From Micromonospora sediminicola (GTDB taxonomy: Bacteria; Actinomycetota; Actinomycetes; Mycobacteriales; Micromonosporaceae), in the NCBI RefSeq assembly GCF_900089585.1, contig NZ_FLRH01000003.1:3362501-3426500 (forward strand): 64,000 nucleotides of DNA. Reading direction: 5' to 3'. Below the pieces are notes generated by a model that made no database searches, was not told where the DNA came from, and saw only the letters and a list, made by a program, of their open reading frames with translations. Below, one piece after another: positions 32,710-42,335 of the stretch. Both the position numbers and the translations under genes were made by a program. Position 1 is the stretch's first letter. The number at the start of each line of letters is the position of its first letter.

Positions 32710-33384
32710 TCAGCCGCCGAGCCGGGCGGCGACGGTGCGGCGCAGCTCCGGCAGCCGGTCGTGCAGCAGGCCGGGGCACTGGGTGCTGTTGAAGTCCTTG
32801 TGCCCGTAGATCTCGGTGGGCGCGATGCCGTACTGCTGGCAGGTGAACGCGCAGAACGCGACCAGGCTGTCCCAGAGCGCCTGCGGCGGCTGCACGTCCA
32901 GGTAGATGCCGTCGTTCTCGATGCCGATGGCCTGGCTGTTCTGCCCGACGCAGTGCGCGCCCTGCACCATGGTCTGCCCGTGCAGCAGGGCGTAGAGGCT
33001 GCCGTGGCGTCCCTCGGTCAGGTGGCCGCCCCGGCTGTTGGTGAAGTGCTGGCCGGAGTCGAGCCAGCCGTTGGTGTCCATGTGCAGGTTCTGGATGTCG
33101 CGGGAGTTCCGGTACGCCTGGGCGAGGCTGTAGTCGGTGGTGTTCGGGAACGCGGTGTGGTGGACGATGATCTTGTTGGGTCGGCTCTGCACCACGCTCA
33201 CCGGCGACGCGGGCGGGCGGGCGCTCCAGGTCGCGCAGTTGGCGATGGTCGGTTGGTCGACGCGCGCGGCGGCGGCCCGCGCGTCGCGGCCGGGACCGGC
33301 CTGGGTCAGCGCGCCGGCGCCGGCGGCGGCGCCGAGCAGGACCGCGCCGCGCAGCACGGCCCGCCGGGGGAGGGGAACGGACAT
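32710..33384 (-). CDS. Secreted N-acetylmuramoyl-L-alanine amidase / PGRP-type protein
   Basis: 224-aa exported protein. A Tat-like leader (LPRRAVLRGAVLLGAAAGAGAL) is followed by the amidase_2/PGRP domain: zinc-ligand His in KIIVHHTAFPNTT, the central AIGIENDGIYLDVQPP strand, and EIYGHKDFNSTQCPG with the second His and the Cys ligand. It would cleave the amide bond between MurNAc and the stem peptide. GAGGAGG precedes the ATG. A GH25 lysozyme gene lies just upstream on the same strand, so both glycan and peptide links of peptidoglycan are targeted. Confidence 0.9.
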   Translation of the reverse strand: MSVPLPRRAVLRGAVLLGAAAGAGALTQAGPGRDARAAAARVDQPTIANCATWSARPPASPVSVVQSRPNKIIVHHTAFPNTTDYSLAQAYRNSRDIQNLHMDTNGWLDSGQHFTNSRGGHLTEGRHGSLYALLHGQTMVQGAHCVGQNSQAIGIENDGIYLDVQPPQALWDSLVAFCAFTCQQYGIAPTEIYGHKDFNSTQCPGLLHDRLPELRRTVAARLGG

Positions 33385-33409
33385 CGGGACCTCCTCGTCG
33401 GGTACGGAC

Positions 33410-33440
33410 GGCGGGGCGGACCGGTGCGGCCCGCCCCGCC
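33410..33440 (-). terminator. Hairpin between lysozyme and amidase genes
   Basis: 10-bp stem GGCGGGGCGG/CCGCCCCGCC with an 11-nt loop, 8 bp after the lysozyme stop. Suggests the two hydrolase genes are separate transcripts or that read-through is limited. Confidence 0.6.
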
Positions 33441-33448
33441 GGCGTGGG

Positions 33449-34195
33449 TCAGCAGGGTCCGTTGCAGGCCAGCACCCGGAGGCGGTCCAGGGTGCCGTTC
33501 CAGACGTTCTGGTCACCGGGGAAGGTGCCGGAGGAGGCCCACTGCCAGAACGAGTACGTGCCCCAGCCGGCCGGCAGCGTGCCGACGCTGCTGGAGTAGC
33601 GGGCGATCCACAGTGGGTTGTTGGCGGCGAACTGCGACGTGTTGCCGGTGCAGGTGCTCCACCAGTCGGTGGTGGTGTAGATGGTGGCCCACCGGCCCGT
33701 GCGGGCGTAGTACTGGTTGACGAACGAGGCGATCCAGCTGCGCATGGACGCCTGGCTCAGCCCGTAGCAGGTGGCGCCGTAGGGGTTGTACTCGATGTCC
33801 AGCGCGCCGGGCAGCGTCCGGCCGTCCTTGGACCAGCCGCCCCCGTGGTCGACGAAGTAGTTGGCCTGGGTCGCGCCGCTCGTGGTGTCCGGCCGGGCGA
33901 AGTGGTACGACCCGCGGATCATCCCGACGTTGTAGGAGCCGTTGTACTGCTGGGCGAAGTACGGGTTGGTGTAGTAGGTGCCCTCGGTCGCCTTCACGTA
34001 GGCGAACCGGGCCCCGTTGGCCCAGGCGCCGGACCAGTTCACGTTGCCCTGGTAGCTGGAGACGTCCATGCCGGGCAGTCCGGCCGGGGCGGCGTGGGCG
34101 GGGGCCGCGCCGAGCAGGGCCGCGGCGACGACGGTGGCGGTGGCCAGCAGCGCGGCTCCGGCCGCGCGCAGCGCCGATCGCATCGGACGGTGCAT
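33449..34195 (-). CDS. Secreted GH25 lysozyme (N,O-diacetylmuramidase type)
   Basis: 248-aa protein with a Sec signal peptide (hydrophobic run ALLATATVVAAALLGAAPAHA, cleavage after AHA) and a single GH25 domain. Catalytic acidic residues lie in GLPGMDVSSYQG and PGALDIEYNPYG; FAYVKATEGTYYTNPYF and GSYHFARPDTTSGATQANYFV are typical, and the ending SFWQWASSGTFPGDQNVWNG closes the barrel. It resembles the Streptomyces cellosyl/mutanolysin group. GGGAGG precedes the ATG; the 128-bp upstream gap is AT-rich and likely holds the promoter, including TTGACA on the minus strand. Confidence 0.93.
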   Translation of the reverse strand: MHRPMRSALRAAGAALLATATVVAAALLGAAPAHAAPAGLPGMDVSSYQGNVNWSGAWANGARFAYVKATEGTYYTNPYFAQQYNGSYNVGMIRGSYHFARPDTTSGATQANYFVDHGGGWSKDGRTLPGALDIEYNPYGATCYGLSQASMRSWIASFVNQYYARTGRWATIYTTTDWWSTCTGNTSQFAANNPLWIARYSSSVGTLPAGWGTYSFWQWASSGTFPGDQNVWNGTLDRLRVLACNGPC

Positions 34196-34323
34196 CTTTC
34201 CTCCCTGGGGGTTGCCGCCTCGCGGGCGGCGGGAGTATGACGAAAGGAACTGTCAACATTAGGTCACAGGGCGGAGAAACTTTTCAATAGAGGCATCGAA
34301 GATTTTCTCTGAACCGGGGGTGT

Positions 34324-35646
34324 TCAGAGCCCGGCGAGCACCTCGGCGGCGGCACGCTCGCCGGCCGTCACCGCGCCCTCCAGGTAACCGCTCCACCGGG
34401 TCGCGGTCTCCGTGCCGGCCCAGTGCAGCCGGCCCACCGGTGGCCGCAGCTGCGGGCCGTAGTCGCACCACGAGCCGGGCGGCAGGATGCCGCAGAAGCA
34501 GCCCCGCGTCCACGGGTCGGCCGACCAGTCGTACTCCACCAGGTCGTCGGGGCGGGCGGCGGCGGGCCCGAACAGCGCGGCCAGCGCGTCACACAGCGCG
34601 TCCCGGCGCTGCCCGGCCGACAGCCGGCGCAGCGCCCGGGCCTGCGCGCCGTAGCTGAACGCGGTGAGCACGCCGCCCGCGAGGCCGGGCAGCGAGTTGT
34701 CCACCGTCTCGGTGAGCGGGCCGGTGTCCGTGGTGGCCACGCCGGAGCGGCCGTCGGCCCCCCAGAACGGCTCCGGGTAGAGCGCGTGCACCTTGAACGC
34801 CGAGCCCATCGGCATCCGCTGGGTCAACCCGTCGCGCAGCGCCGGCAGCGGCGGGTCGTACCGGATCCGGCCGGCCAGCGCCGGCGCCAACGCCACCACC
34901 GCCGCGTCGGCGCGGTGCGCCTCGTCCCCGGCCCGGACCCGCACGCCGCAGGCGTCCTGGACGATCGCGTCGACCGGGGCGGCCAACCGCACCGACCCCG
35001 ACGGCAGCGCGGCGGCCATCCGCTCGGCCAGCGCGGCCGGGCCGCCGACGATCCGGTCCTGCTGCGCGCCGCCGGCCATGCCCAGCAACGACCCGGTCCC
35101 CCCGCCGCTGCGCAGGTAGAACAGCAACTGCAACAGCGACACCTCGTCCGGCGAGGCGGCCAGCAGGCCGCCGGCCAGCAACCGTCCGGCGTAGCGGGCG
35201 GTGACCGGATCGGGCACGGTGGCGGCGAGCCAACCGCCGAGCGTGGTCCGGTCCCACTCCGCCGCGCCGTCCGCGCGCCACGGCGCGGCCGGGTCCAGCC
35301 CGTCGGCCAGCGCGTCGAGCCGGCCGAGCAGCCCGGTCAGCCCGGCCGGCTCCCCGGCCGCCGACCGCCCGGCCAGCCGCAGCGTCGACGCGCCCCGCGC
35401 GGGCGACGGGAACGTCTCCAGGCCGTACGCGGCGACCAGCGCGTACATCCGGTCCTGGGTGGGGCCGATCCACTGCGCGCCCAGGTCGAGCCAGCCGCCG
35501 CCGGGCAGCGGCCGGCTCAGCGTCCGCCCGCCCACCCGGTCCCGGGCCTCCAGCACCGACACCTCGACGCCGGCCGCGTCCAGGGCGAGCGCGCAGGCCA
35601 GGCCGGAGAACCCCGCCCCCACCACGATCACCCGGCCGCCGCGCAC
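34324..35646 (-). CDS. Flavin-containing amine oxidoreductase
   Basis: 440-aa FAD enzyme of the monoamine oxidase family. The dinucleotide fold is VIVVGAGFSGLACALALDAAG, followed by VLEARDRVGGRTLS and WLDLGAQWIGPTQDRMYAL; the C-terminal FAD contact is GRLHWAGTETATRWSGYLEGAV. It should oxidise a primary or polyamine to an aldehyde with hydrogen peroxide release; substrate not predictable. No signal peptide. Starts at GTG; monocistronic, divergent from the DGPF/ECF pair. Confidence 0.92.
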   Translation of the reverse strand: MRGGRVIVVGAGFSGLACALALDAAGVEVSVLEARDRVGGRTLSRPLPGGGWLDLGAQWIGPTQDRMYALVAAYGLETFPSPARGASTLRLAGRSAAGEPAGLTGLLGRLDALADGLDPAAPWRADGAAEWDRTTLGGWLAATVPDPVTARYAGRLLAGGLLAASPDEVSLLQLLFYLRSGGGTGSLLGMAGGAQQDRIVGGPAALAERMAAALPSGSVRLAAPVDAIVQDACGVRVRAGDEAHRADAAVVALAPALAGRIRYDPPLPALRDGLTQRMPMGSAFKVHALYPEPFWGADGRSGVATTDTGPLTETVDNSLPGLAGGVLTAFSYGAQARALRRLSAGQRRDALCDALAALFGPAAARPDDLVEYDWSADPWTRGCFCGILPPGSWCDYGPQLRPPVGRLHWAGTETATRWSGYLEGAVTAGERAAAEVLAGL

Positions 35647-35765
35647 GGCCCGGCATACCCGGATCCCGGCCGGATTCTCCCGCGCCCGGCGTGTCGAAAC
35701 CGGCGTCCGCCGTTCGTGTGAAGGGTGAAGGGCGGCACCGGGCCGCCCGGGACGAGGAGGAGCCG

Positions 35766-36116
35766 ATGAGGCAGTACCTGATCAGCATGTACCAGCCGGC
35801 CGGCGCGGTCCGGCCGGACCCGGAGTTCCTGGCCGGGGTGATGCGCGAGGTCGAGGCCATCGGCCGGGACCTGCGGGAGGCCGGGTGCTGGGTGTTCGGC
35901 GACGGGCTGCACGCGCCGGAGACCGCCACCGTGCTGCGCCCGGACGGCGACGCGGTGCTGGTCACCGACGGGCCGTTCACCGAGGGCAAGGAGTACCTGG
36001 GCGGCGTCACCGTCATCCGGGCGCCCGACCTGGACGCCGCGCTCGACTGGGGTCGCCGCTACGCCCGCGCCACCACGCTGCCGATCGAGGTGCGCCCGTT
36101 CCAGGGCGAGGGATGA
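35766..36116 (+). CDS. YCII-related DGPF domain protein
   Basis: 116-aa YCII-like protein with the eponymous [15 protein letters not shown] motif (about residues 78-92) and an alpha-beta ferredoxin-like fold. The stop overlaps the ATG of the sigma factor (ATGA). DGPF proteins are the conserved genetic partners, and expected regulators or targets, of ECF42 sigma factors. Confidence 0.93.
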   Translation: MRQYLISMYQPAGAVRPDPEFLAGVMREVEAIGRDLREAGCWVFGDGLHAPETATVLRPDGDAVLVTDGPFTEGKEYLGGVTVIRAPDLDAALDWGRRYARATTLPIEVRPFQGEG

Positions 36117-37321
36117 CCGCTGTCGAACGCGTCTTCCGCGCGGAGTACGGCCGCGCGGTCGCCGTCCTGGTCCGCCTCCTCGGCGACATCGACCTCGCCG
36201 AGGAGGCGGTCCAGGAGGCGTTCACGGTCGCGGTGCGGCGGTGGGCCGTCGACGGGCCACCGCCCAGCCCGGCCGGCTGGATCGTCACCACCGCCCGGAA
36301 CCGGGCGATCGACCGGCTGCGTCGCGAGTCCACCCGGGCCGCTCGCCACGCCGAGGCCGCCCTGCTGCACGCCGCCGACCCGCCCGTCGAGGAGGGGCCC
36401 GTGACCGACGACCGGCTGCGCCTGATCTTCACCTGCTGCCACCCGGCGCTCGGCGCCGCCGCGCGGGTGGCGCTGACGCTGCGCCTGCTCGGCGGCCTGA
36501 GCACCGCCGAGATCGCCCGGGCGTTCCTGGTGCCGGAGCCGACCATGGCCCAACGCCTGGTCCGGGCCAAGGCCAAGATCCGCGACGCCGGGATCCCGTA
36601 CCGGGTGCCCCGCGACGCCGACCTGCCCGACCGGCTGCGCGGGGTGCTCGCCGTGGTCTACCTGATCTTCAACGAGGGGCACACCGCCAGCGCGGGGGAG
36701 CGGCTCGGTCGCGCCGAACTGGGGGCCGAGGCGATCCGGCTGGGCCGGTTGCTGGTGGCGCTGATGCCGGACGAGCCGGAGGCGCTCGGCCTGCTCGCGC
36801 TGATGCTGCTGGTCGAGGCGCGGCGTCCCGCCCGGACCGGGCCGGACGGTGTGCCGGTGCCGCTGCCCGAACAGGACCGTGACCGGTGGGACCGGGCGCT
36901 GGTGACCGAGGGGCAGGGCCTCGTGCGGCGTTGCCTGCGCCGGGGTCGGCCCGGTCCCTACCAGATCCAGGCCGCGATCAACGCGGTGCACGCCGATGCG
37001 GCCACCGCCGCCGGCACCGACTGGACCCAGATCCTCGCCCTCTACGACCAGTTGGCGGCGTGCGCGCCCGGGCCGGTGGTGGCGCTGAACCGGGCGGTCG
37101 CGCTGGCCGAGGTACGCGGACCCGCGGCTGCGCTGGCCGCTGTGGACCGACTGGACCTGGCCGGCTACCACGTGTGGCACGTCGTCCGCGCCGACCTGCT
37201 GCGACGGCTGGGCCGGCCGGGGGAGGCCCGGGCCGCGTACGAGGCGGCGATCGCCGGCACCGCGAACGAGGCGGAACGGACGTTCCTCGGTCGGGCCCGG
37301 GACCGGCTGCCGGGGCATTGA
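36113..37321 (+). CDS. ECF sigma factor, ECF42 group, with C-terminal extension
   Basis: 402-aa sigma factor. Region 2 is [37 protein letters not shown] and [17 protein letters not shown] (residues about 8-70); region 4 is [39 protein letters not shown] (about 118-157). A long C-terminal TPR-like domain of about 230 residues follows ([34 protein letters not shown]), which replaces an anti-sigma factor in ECF42 proteins and is needed for activity. Regulon unknown; ECF42 usually controls its linked DGPF genes. Confidence 0.93.
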   Translation: MTAVERVFRAEYGRAVAVLVRLLGDIDLAEEAVQEAFTVAVRRWAVDGPPPSPAGWIVTTARNRAIDRLRRESTRAARHAEAALLHAADPPVEEGPVTDDRLRLIFTCCHPALGAAARVALTLRLLGGLSTAEIARAFLVPEPTMAQRLVRAKAKIRDAGIPYRVPRDADLPDRLRGVLAVVYLIFNEGHTASAGERLGRAELGAEAIRLGRLLVALMPDEPEALGLLALMLLVEARRPARTGPDGVPVPLPEQDRDRWDRALVTEGQGLVRRCLRRGRPGPYQIQAAINAVHADAATAAGTDWTQILALYDQLAACAPGPVVALNRAVALAEVRGPAAALAAVDRLDLAGYHVWHVVRADLLRRLGRPGEARAAYEAAIAGTANEAERTFLGRARDRLPGH

Positions 37322-37345
37322 CGAACGACCGGAGAAAAGTACACT
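37318..37345 (+). promoter_or_regulatory. Candidate promoter of the branched-chain amino acid transporter operon
   Basis: TTGACG (overlapping the sigma factor stop) and TACACT spaced 16 bp, 48 bp before the first transporter ATG, in a locally AT-richer stretch. Fits a housekeeping sigma-70-type promoter. Confidence 0.5.
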
Positions 37346-37393
37346 CCCGATGTAAATAGATCGCCCGCGCGCCGTCGACCCGACGAGGTGACG

Positions 37394-38199
37394 ATGAGCC
37401 CACCGGCCACCCCCAGCGACGGTCCCGGTCTGGCGCTGCACCACGTCGGCGTCCACTTCGGTGGCCTGGTCGCGTTGGACGACGTCTCGCTGCGGGTGCC
37501 GCCGGGCCGGGTGGTCGGCGTGATCGGCCCCAACGGCGCCGGCAAGACGACCCTGTTCAACGTGGTCTGCGGCTTCGTGCGGCCGGGCACCGGCACGCTC
37601 ACCCTGGACGGCCGGCCGTTCCGACCCCGCCCGCACCGGCTCACCCGACTCGGCATCGCCCGCACGCTCCAGGGCGTCGGCCTGTTTCCCGGCCTGACCG
37701 TGCTGGAGAACGTGGTGACCGGCGCCAGCCACGACGCCCGGGCCGGCTTCGCCGCCGCGCTGTTCGGCCTGCCCCGCAGCGACCGCGACGAGCGGCGGCT
37801 GCGCGCCCGGGCCCTCGACCTGCTCGCCGAGCTGGGCGTCGACCGCCACGCCGGGGCCGCGCCGGCCACCCTGCCCTACCCGGTGCGCAAGCGGGTCGCG
37901 CTGGCCCGCGCGCTGATCGCCCGGCCCCGCCTGCTGCTGCTCGACGAGCCGGCCGGCGGGCTCGGCGCCGACGACGTGGCCGAGCTGGCCGACCTGGTCC
38001 GGGCCCTGCCCGAGCGCGACGACGGCTGCGCCGTGCTGCTCGTCGAGCACCACATGGACCTGGTCATGTCCGTCTGCGACGAGCTGGTGGTGCTCGACTT
38101 CGGCCGGGTGATCGCCGCCGGGCCGCCGGAGCGCATCCGCGACGACCCCCGGGTCACCGAGGCCTACCTCGGCGCCGACGTGCCGACCGGGGGCACGGC

Positions 38200-38203
<4 letters not shown>
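37394..38203 (+). CDS. livG: Branched-chain amino acid ABC transporter ATP-binding protein LivG
   Basis: 269-aa HAAT-family ATPase. Walker A GPNGAGKTTLFN, family segment RLTRLGIARTLQGVGLFPGLTVLENV, Walker B RLLLLDEPAGGLGADDV, switch His in LLVEHHMDLVMSVCDELVVLDFG. The signature region is degenerate: LPYPVRKRVALARAL replaces the usual LSYGQQRRLEIARAL, which may weaken ATP closure at that site. ATG 37394 chosen behind GACGAGG; GTG 37388 is possible. Stop overlaps livF. Confidence 0.9.
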
Positions 38204-38916
<713 letters not shown>

Positions 38917-38938
38917 CCGGCGAGCAGAAGGGTCGCGG

Positions 38939-39817
38939 ATGCAGCGGTTCTGGTTCCTCACCTTCGACGGGCTCGCCGCGGGCGCGGTCTACGCCGCGTT
39001 CGCGCTCGCGCTGGTGCTCATCTGGCGGGCAGCCCGGGTGGTCAACTTCGCCCAGGGCGCGATGGCGGTCGCCACCGCGTACGTCGGCTACGCGGTCGCC
39101 GGCGCGACCGGCTCCTACTGGCTGGGCCTGGCCGCCGCGGTGCTGTCCGGCCTGGCCCTGGGCGCGCTGGTGGAACGGGTGCTGATGCGCTTCGTCGGCT
39201 CCGCCGGCCCGCTCAACCAGGTGATCGTCGCGCTCGGGCTGGTGCTGCTGATCCAGGCGGTGCTCGGCATGGTCTTCGGCAACGGCTACCGGCCGGCGGC
39301 CACCCCGTTCGACACCGACGCGCTCACCATCGGCGGGGTCGCCGCGCTGTCCCCGTACGACCTCTGGGTGCTCGGCGCGGCGCTGGCGGTCGTGGTGCTG
39401 CTCGCGCTGCTGTTCACCCGCACGCCGGTCGGCCTGCGGATGCGGGCCGCCGCGTTCGCCCCCGAGGTGTCCCGGCTGCTCGGCGTGAGCGTCGGCCGGA
39501 TGCTCACGCTGGGCTGGGCGCTGGCCGCCGGCGTCGGCGCGCTCGCCGGCATGCTGGTCGTCCCCACCGGCCTGGGCCTGCACCCGCACGCCATGGACCT
39601 GGTCTTCGTGGTGGCGTTCACCGCCGCCGTGGTCGGTGGCCTGGACAGCCCGGTCGGCGCGGTGGTCGGCGGCCTGCTGGTCGGGCTGATCCTGTCCTAC
39701 GTCACCGGCTACCTGGGACCGGACACCACGCCGCTGGCGGTGCTGGTGCTGCTGCTGGCCGTCCTGCTGGTCCGTCCCGGCGGGCTCTTCTCCGCGGCGA
39801 GAGCGAGGCACGTGTGA
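38939..39817 (+). CDS. livH: Branched-chain amino acid ABC transporter permease LivH
   Basis: 292-aa permease with about eight helices. Family marks are FDGLAAGAVYAAFALALVLIWRAARVVNFAQGAMA at the start, VERVLMRFVGSAGPLNQVIVALGL, and AVVGGLDSPVGAVVGGLLVGL near the end. ATG lies 22 bp after livF with AAGGG upstream; stop overlaps livM (GTGA). Confidence 0.93.
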   Translation: MQRFWFLTFDGLAAGAVYAAFALALVLIWRAARVVNFAQGAMAVATAYVGYAVAGATGSYWLGLAAAVLSGLALGALVERVLMRFVGSAGPLNQVIVALGLVLLIQAVLGMVFGNGYRPAATPFDTDALTIGGVAALSPYDLWVLGAALAVVVLLALLFTRTPVGLRMRAAAFAPEVSRLLGVSVGRMLTLGWALAAGVGALAGMLVVPTGLGLHPHAMDLVFVVAFTAAVVGGLDSPVGAVVGGLLVGLILSYVTGYLGPDTTPLAVLVLLLAVLLVRPGGLFSAARARHV

Positions 39818-40935
39818 CCACCACCCGCACCGAAGAGGCCCCGCCGTCGGCGTTGCGCCGGCTGCTGCCCGGCGCGCCGGCCGGCGCCGGCCCGCGCTCG
39901 GCGACGCTGCTGCGGCACCTGGCCGTGGCGGTGTTCGCCGGCACGCTCGTCGTGCTGCTGACCAACCAGCTCCCGCCCTACCAGAACCTCCAGGTGGCGC
40001 GGGTGTGCGCGTTCCTCTGCGTCACCGCCGGCTACACCGTGCTGGTCGGGCTCAACGGGCAGCTCTCGCTCGGCCACGGCGCGCTGATGGCCACCGGCGC
40101 CTACACCGTCGCCCTGGTCCAGCAGGGGTTCGACGACCGGGGCGTGCGCGGGTGGTGGGTCCTGCCCGGGTCGCTGCTGGCCGCCGTCGCGGTGACCGCG
40201 CTGGGCGGGCTGGTCGTCGGGCTGGCCGCGGCCCGGCTGCGTGGGCCGTACCTGGCCGGCGTGACGCTCGCCGTGGCCACGCTGGTGCCGGCCGTGACCA
40301 CCATCTTCACCGGCGTGTTCAACGGCGAGCAGGGGCTGCGCTTCCCGGCGCAGACGCCGCCGGCCGGGCTCGGCGCGTACTTCCAGCCGGAACGCTGGCT
40401 GGCCTGGATCGCGCTGGCCGCCGCGCTGCTGACCATGGTGCTGCTGGCCAACCTGGTCCGCAGCCGGTTCGGCCGGTCGCTGCGCGCGGTCCGCGACGAC
40501 GAGGTGGCGGCCCGGCTCGCCGGCATCCCGGTGGCCCGCACCCAGGTGCTCGCGTTCGTGGTCAGCGCCGCCTGCGCCGGGCTCGGCGGCGGCGTCTACG
40601 CGGTGCTCACCGCCACCGTCGCCCCGGGCAAGTTCCCGCTCGACCTGTCGCTGTTTCTGCTCATGGCCATCGTGATCGGCGGCCTGGGCAGCCTGGCCGG
40701 GGCGGTCTGGGGCGCGCTGCTGCTGGTTGCCCTCCAGGACCTGCCCGGCCTGCTCACCGACCACCTCGACCTGCCCGCCGCGCTGGCCCAGCGGCTGGAG
40801 GGCAACCTCGCGCTGGCCGTGTTCGGCCTGATCCTCATCGTCGTCATGCTCGCCGCCCCGGGCGGCCTGCAGGCCGGCGTACGCGCCCTCGCCACCCGGC
40901 TGCGCGCCACCGTCCGGCGTGCGCCGGACCGCTGA
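39814..40935 (+). CDS. livM: Branched-chain amino acid ABC transporter permease LivM
   Basis: 373-aa permease. YTVLVGLNGQLSLGHGALMATGAYT and RSRFGRSLRAVRDDEVAARLAGIPVARTQVLAFVVSA are typical LivM segments, ending with VIGGLGSLAGAVWGALLLVAL. GTG start overlaps livH. Completes the pore of the importer. Confidence 0.93.
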   Translation: MTTTRTEEAPPSALRRLLPGAPAGAGPRSATLLRHLAVAVFAGTLVVLLTNQLPPYQNLQVARVCAFLCVTAGYTVLVGLNGQLSLGHGALMATGAYTVALVQQGFDDRGVRGWWVLPGSLLAAVAVTALGGLVVGLAAARLRGPYLAGVTLAVATLVPAVTTIFTGVFNGEQGLRFPAQTPPAGLGAYFQPERWLAWIALAAALLTMVLLANLVRSRFGRSLRAVRDDEVAARLAGIPVARTQVLAFVVSAACAGLGGGVYAVLTATVAPGKFPLDLSLFLLMAIVIGGLGSLAGAVWGALLLVALQDLPGLLTDHLDLPAALAQRLEGNLALAVFGLILIVVMLAAPGGLQAGVRALATRLRATVRRAPDR

Positions 40936-40973
40936 TCCACCGGTCCCACCCACCCGCACCGGATTGGAGAACC

Positions 40974-42245
40974 ATGCGCCCCACCACCCGCCGCGTTCTC
41001 GCGGCCGCCGCCGGCCTGGCCCTGCTGGCCGCGTCGACGGCCTGCGCCGACGACGCCAAGCAGGCCGCCGAGAACGTCCCCGGCGTCACCGACGGCGAGG
41101 TCGTCATCGGTACCCACCAACCGCTCACCGGCCCCGCCGCGCCCGGCTACTCGAAGATCTCCGCCGCCACCAAGGCCTACTTCGAGCACGTCAACAGCAA
41201 GGGCGGGGTGCACGGCCGGAAGATCGTCTACAAGGTCATGGACGACGGCTACAACCCGGCCAACACCGAGAACGTGGTCCGCAAGCTGGTCCTCGACGAC
41301 AAGGTCTTCGCGCTGCTCGGCGGGCTGGGCACGCCGACGCACACCAACGTGCTGGAGTTCGTCAAGACGCAGAAGGTGCCGGACCTGTTCGTCTCCTCCG
41401 GCAGCCGCAACTGGAACCAGCCGGAGAAGTACCCGACGACCTTCGGCTGGCAGCCCGACTACACGGTCGAGGGCAAGATCCTGGCCAGCTGGGTCAAGCG
41501 GGAGTTCCCCGGCGCCAAGGTGTGCCACTTCGGGCAGAACGACGACTTCGGCCGCGACTCCCTGGCCGGGGTGGAGCAGGTCCTCGGCGCGGTGGCGGCG
41601 AAGCAGACCTACACCACCACCAACCAGCAGGTCGGGCCGGCGATCGGCGCGTTGCGGGCGGCCGGTTGCCAGGTGGTCATCTCGGCCAGCATTCCCGGCT
41701 TCACCGCGCTGGCCATGGGGCAGGCCGCCGGGCAGGGCTTCAAGGCGCAGTGGGTGGTGTCCAACGTGGGCGCCGACTACACCACGCTGTCGGCCCAGCT
41801 CGGCGACAAGAAGGTGATCCTGGAGGGCATGGTCGCCGACAACTACCTGCCCATGGTGGGCGACACCACCAACCCGTGGATCCAGGAGTTCACCAAGATC
41901 CACCAGAGGTACAACGCGGGCAACCCGGTCGACGGCAACGCCATCTACGGCTACTCGATGGCGTACACCTTCGTCCAGGCGCTGCTCGCCGCCGGACCCG
42001 AACCCACCCGGGAGAAGCTGGTCGCGGCCGTGCGCAAGGGCGGATTCCGAGGGCCCGGCCTCACCCCCTTCCGGTACGCCGAGAACGTGCACGCCGGCTA
42101 CAGCGGGGTACGCCTGAGCCGGGTGACCGGCGGCGCGCAGACGTACTTCGGTCCCACGTACACCACCGACGACGGCGACGCCCCGGTCACCGAGTTCACC
42201 GAACCGCCGACCACCCCGCCGGCGGACGCCGTTCCGACCGCCTGA
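40974..42245 (+). CDS. Branched-chain amino acid-type ABC transporter substrate-binding protein
   Basis: 423-aa lipoprotein-like binding protein with hydrophobic leader VLAAAAGLALLAASTACADD; Cys22 in STAC is the probable lipidation site. The LivJ-type two-lobe domain includes GVTDGEVVIGTHQPLTGPAAPGY, ARKIVYKVMDDGYNP-like strands, and VWNFGQNDDFGRDSLAG-like hinge segments (about residues 70-190). HAAT binding proteins may take branched-chain amino acids, amides, urea or aromatic acids, so the ligand is open. Encoded last in the operon after the permeases; a hairpin follows. Confidence 0.9.
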   Translation: MRPTTRRVLAAAAGLALLAASTACADDAKQAAENVPGVTDGEVVIGTHQPLTGPAAPGYSKISAATKAYFEHVNSKGGVHGRKIVYKVMDDGYNPANTENVVRKLVLDDKVFALLGGLGTPTHTNVLEFVKTQKVPDLFVSSGSRNWNQPEKYPTTFGWQPDYTVEGKILASWVKREFPGAKVCHFGQNDDFGRDSLAGVEQVLGAVAAKQTYTTTNQQVGPAIGALRAAGCQVVISASIPGFTALAMGQAAGQGFKAQWVVSNVGADYTTLSAQLGDKKVILEGMVADNYLPMVGDTTNPWIQEFTKIHQRYNAGNPVDGNAIYGYSMAYTFVQALLAAGPEPTREKLVAAVRKGGFRGPGLTPFRYAENVHAGYSGVRLSRVTGGAQTYFGPTYTTDDGDAPVTEFTEPPTTPPADAVPTA

Positions 42246-42255
42246 CCAGCACGTG

Positions 42256-42286
42256 CACCGGGCGGCCGGGTGACGGCCGCCCGGTG
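42256..42286 (+). terminator. Terminator hairpin after liv operon
   Basis: Perfect 12-bp stem CACCGGGCGGCC/GGCCGCCCGGTG with a 7-nt loop, 11 bp after the binding-protein stop and 50 bp before the TetR gene. Confidence 0.75.
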
Positions 42287-42335
42287 GCGCGCCCGTAGAG
42301 TGGCCGCCGTCGGTCGAGAACGGGGGAGCCGTCCC

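Noticed and set aside
34196..34323. Possible c-di-AMP riboswitch ahead of the GH25 lysozyme
   Set aside because: Considered because such RNAs precede actinomycete wall hydrolases, but the gap is only 128 bp and the conserved aptamer blocks are not visible.
36059..38053. 664-aa minus-strand frame opposite the sigma factor and livG
   Set aside because: Composition shadow with no domains; both plus genes are well supported.
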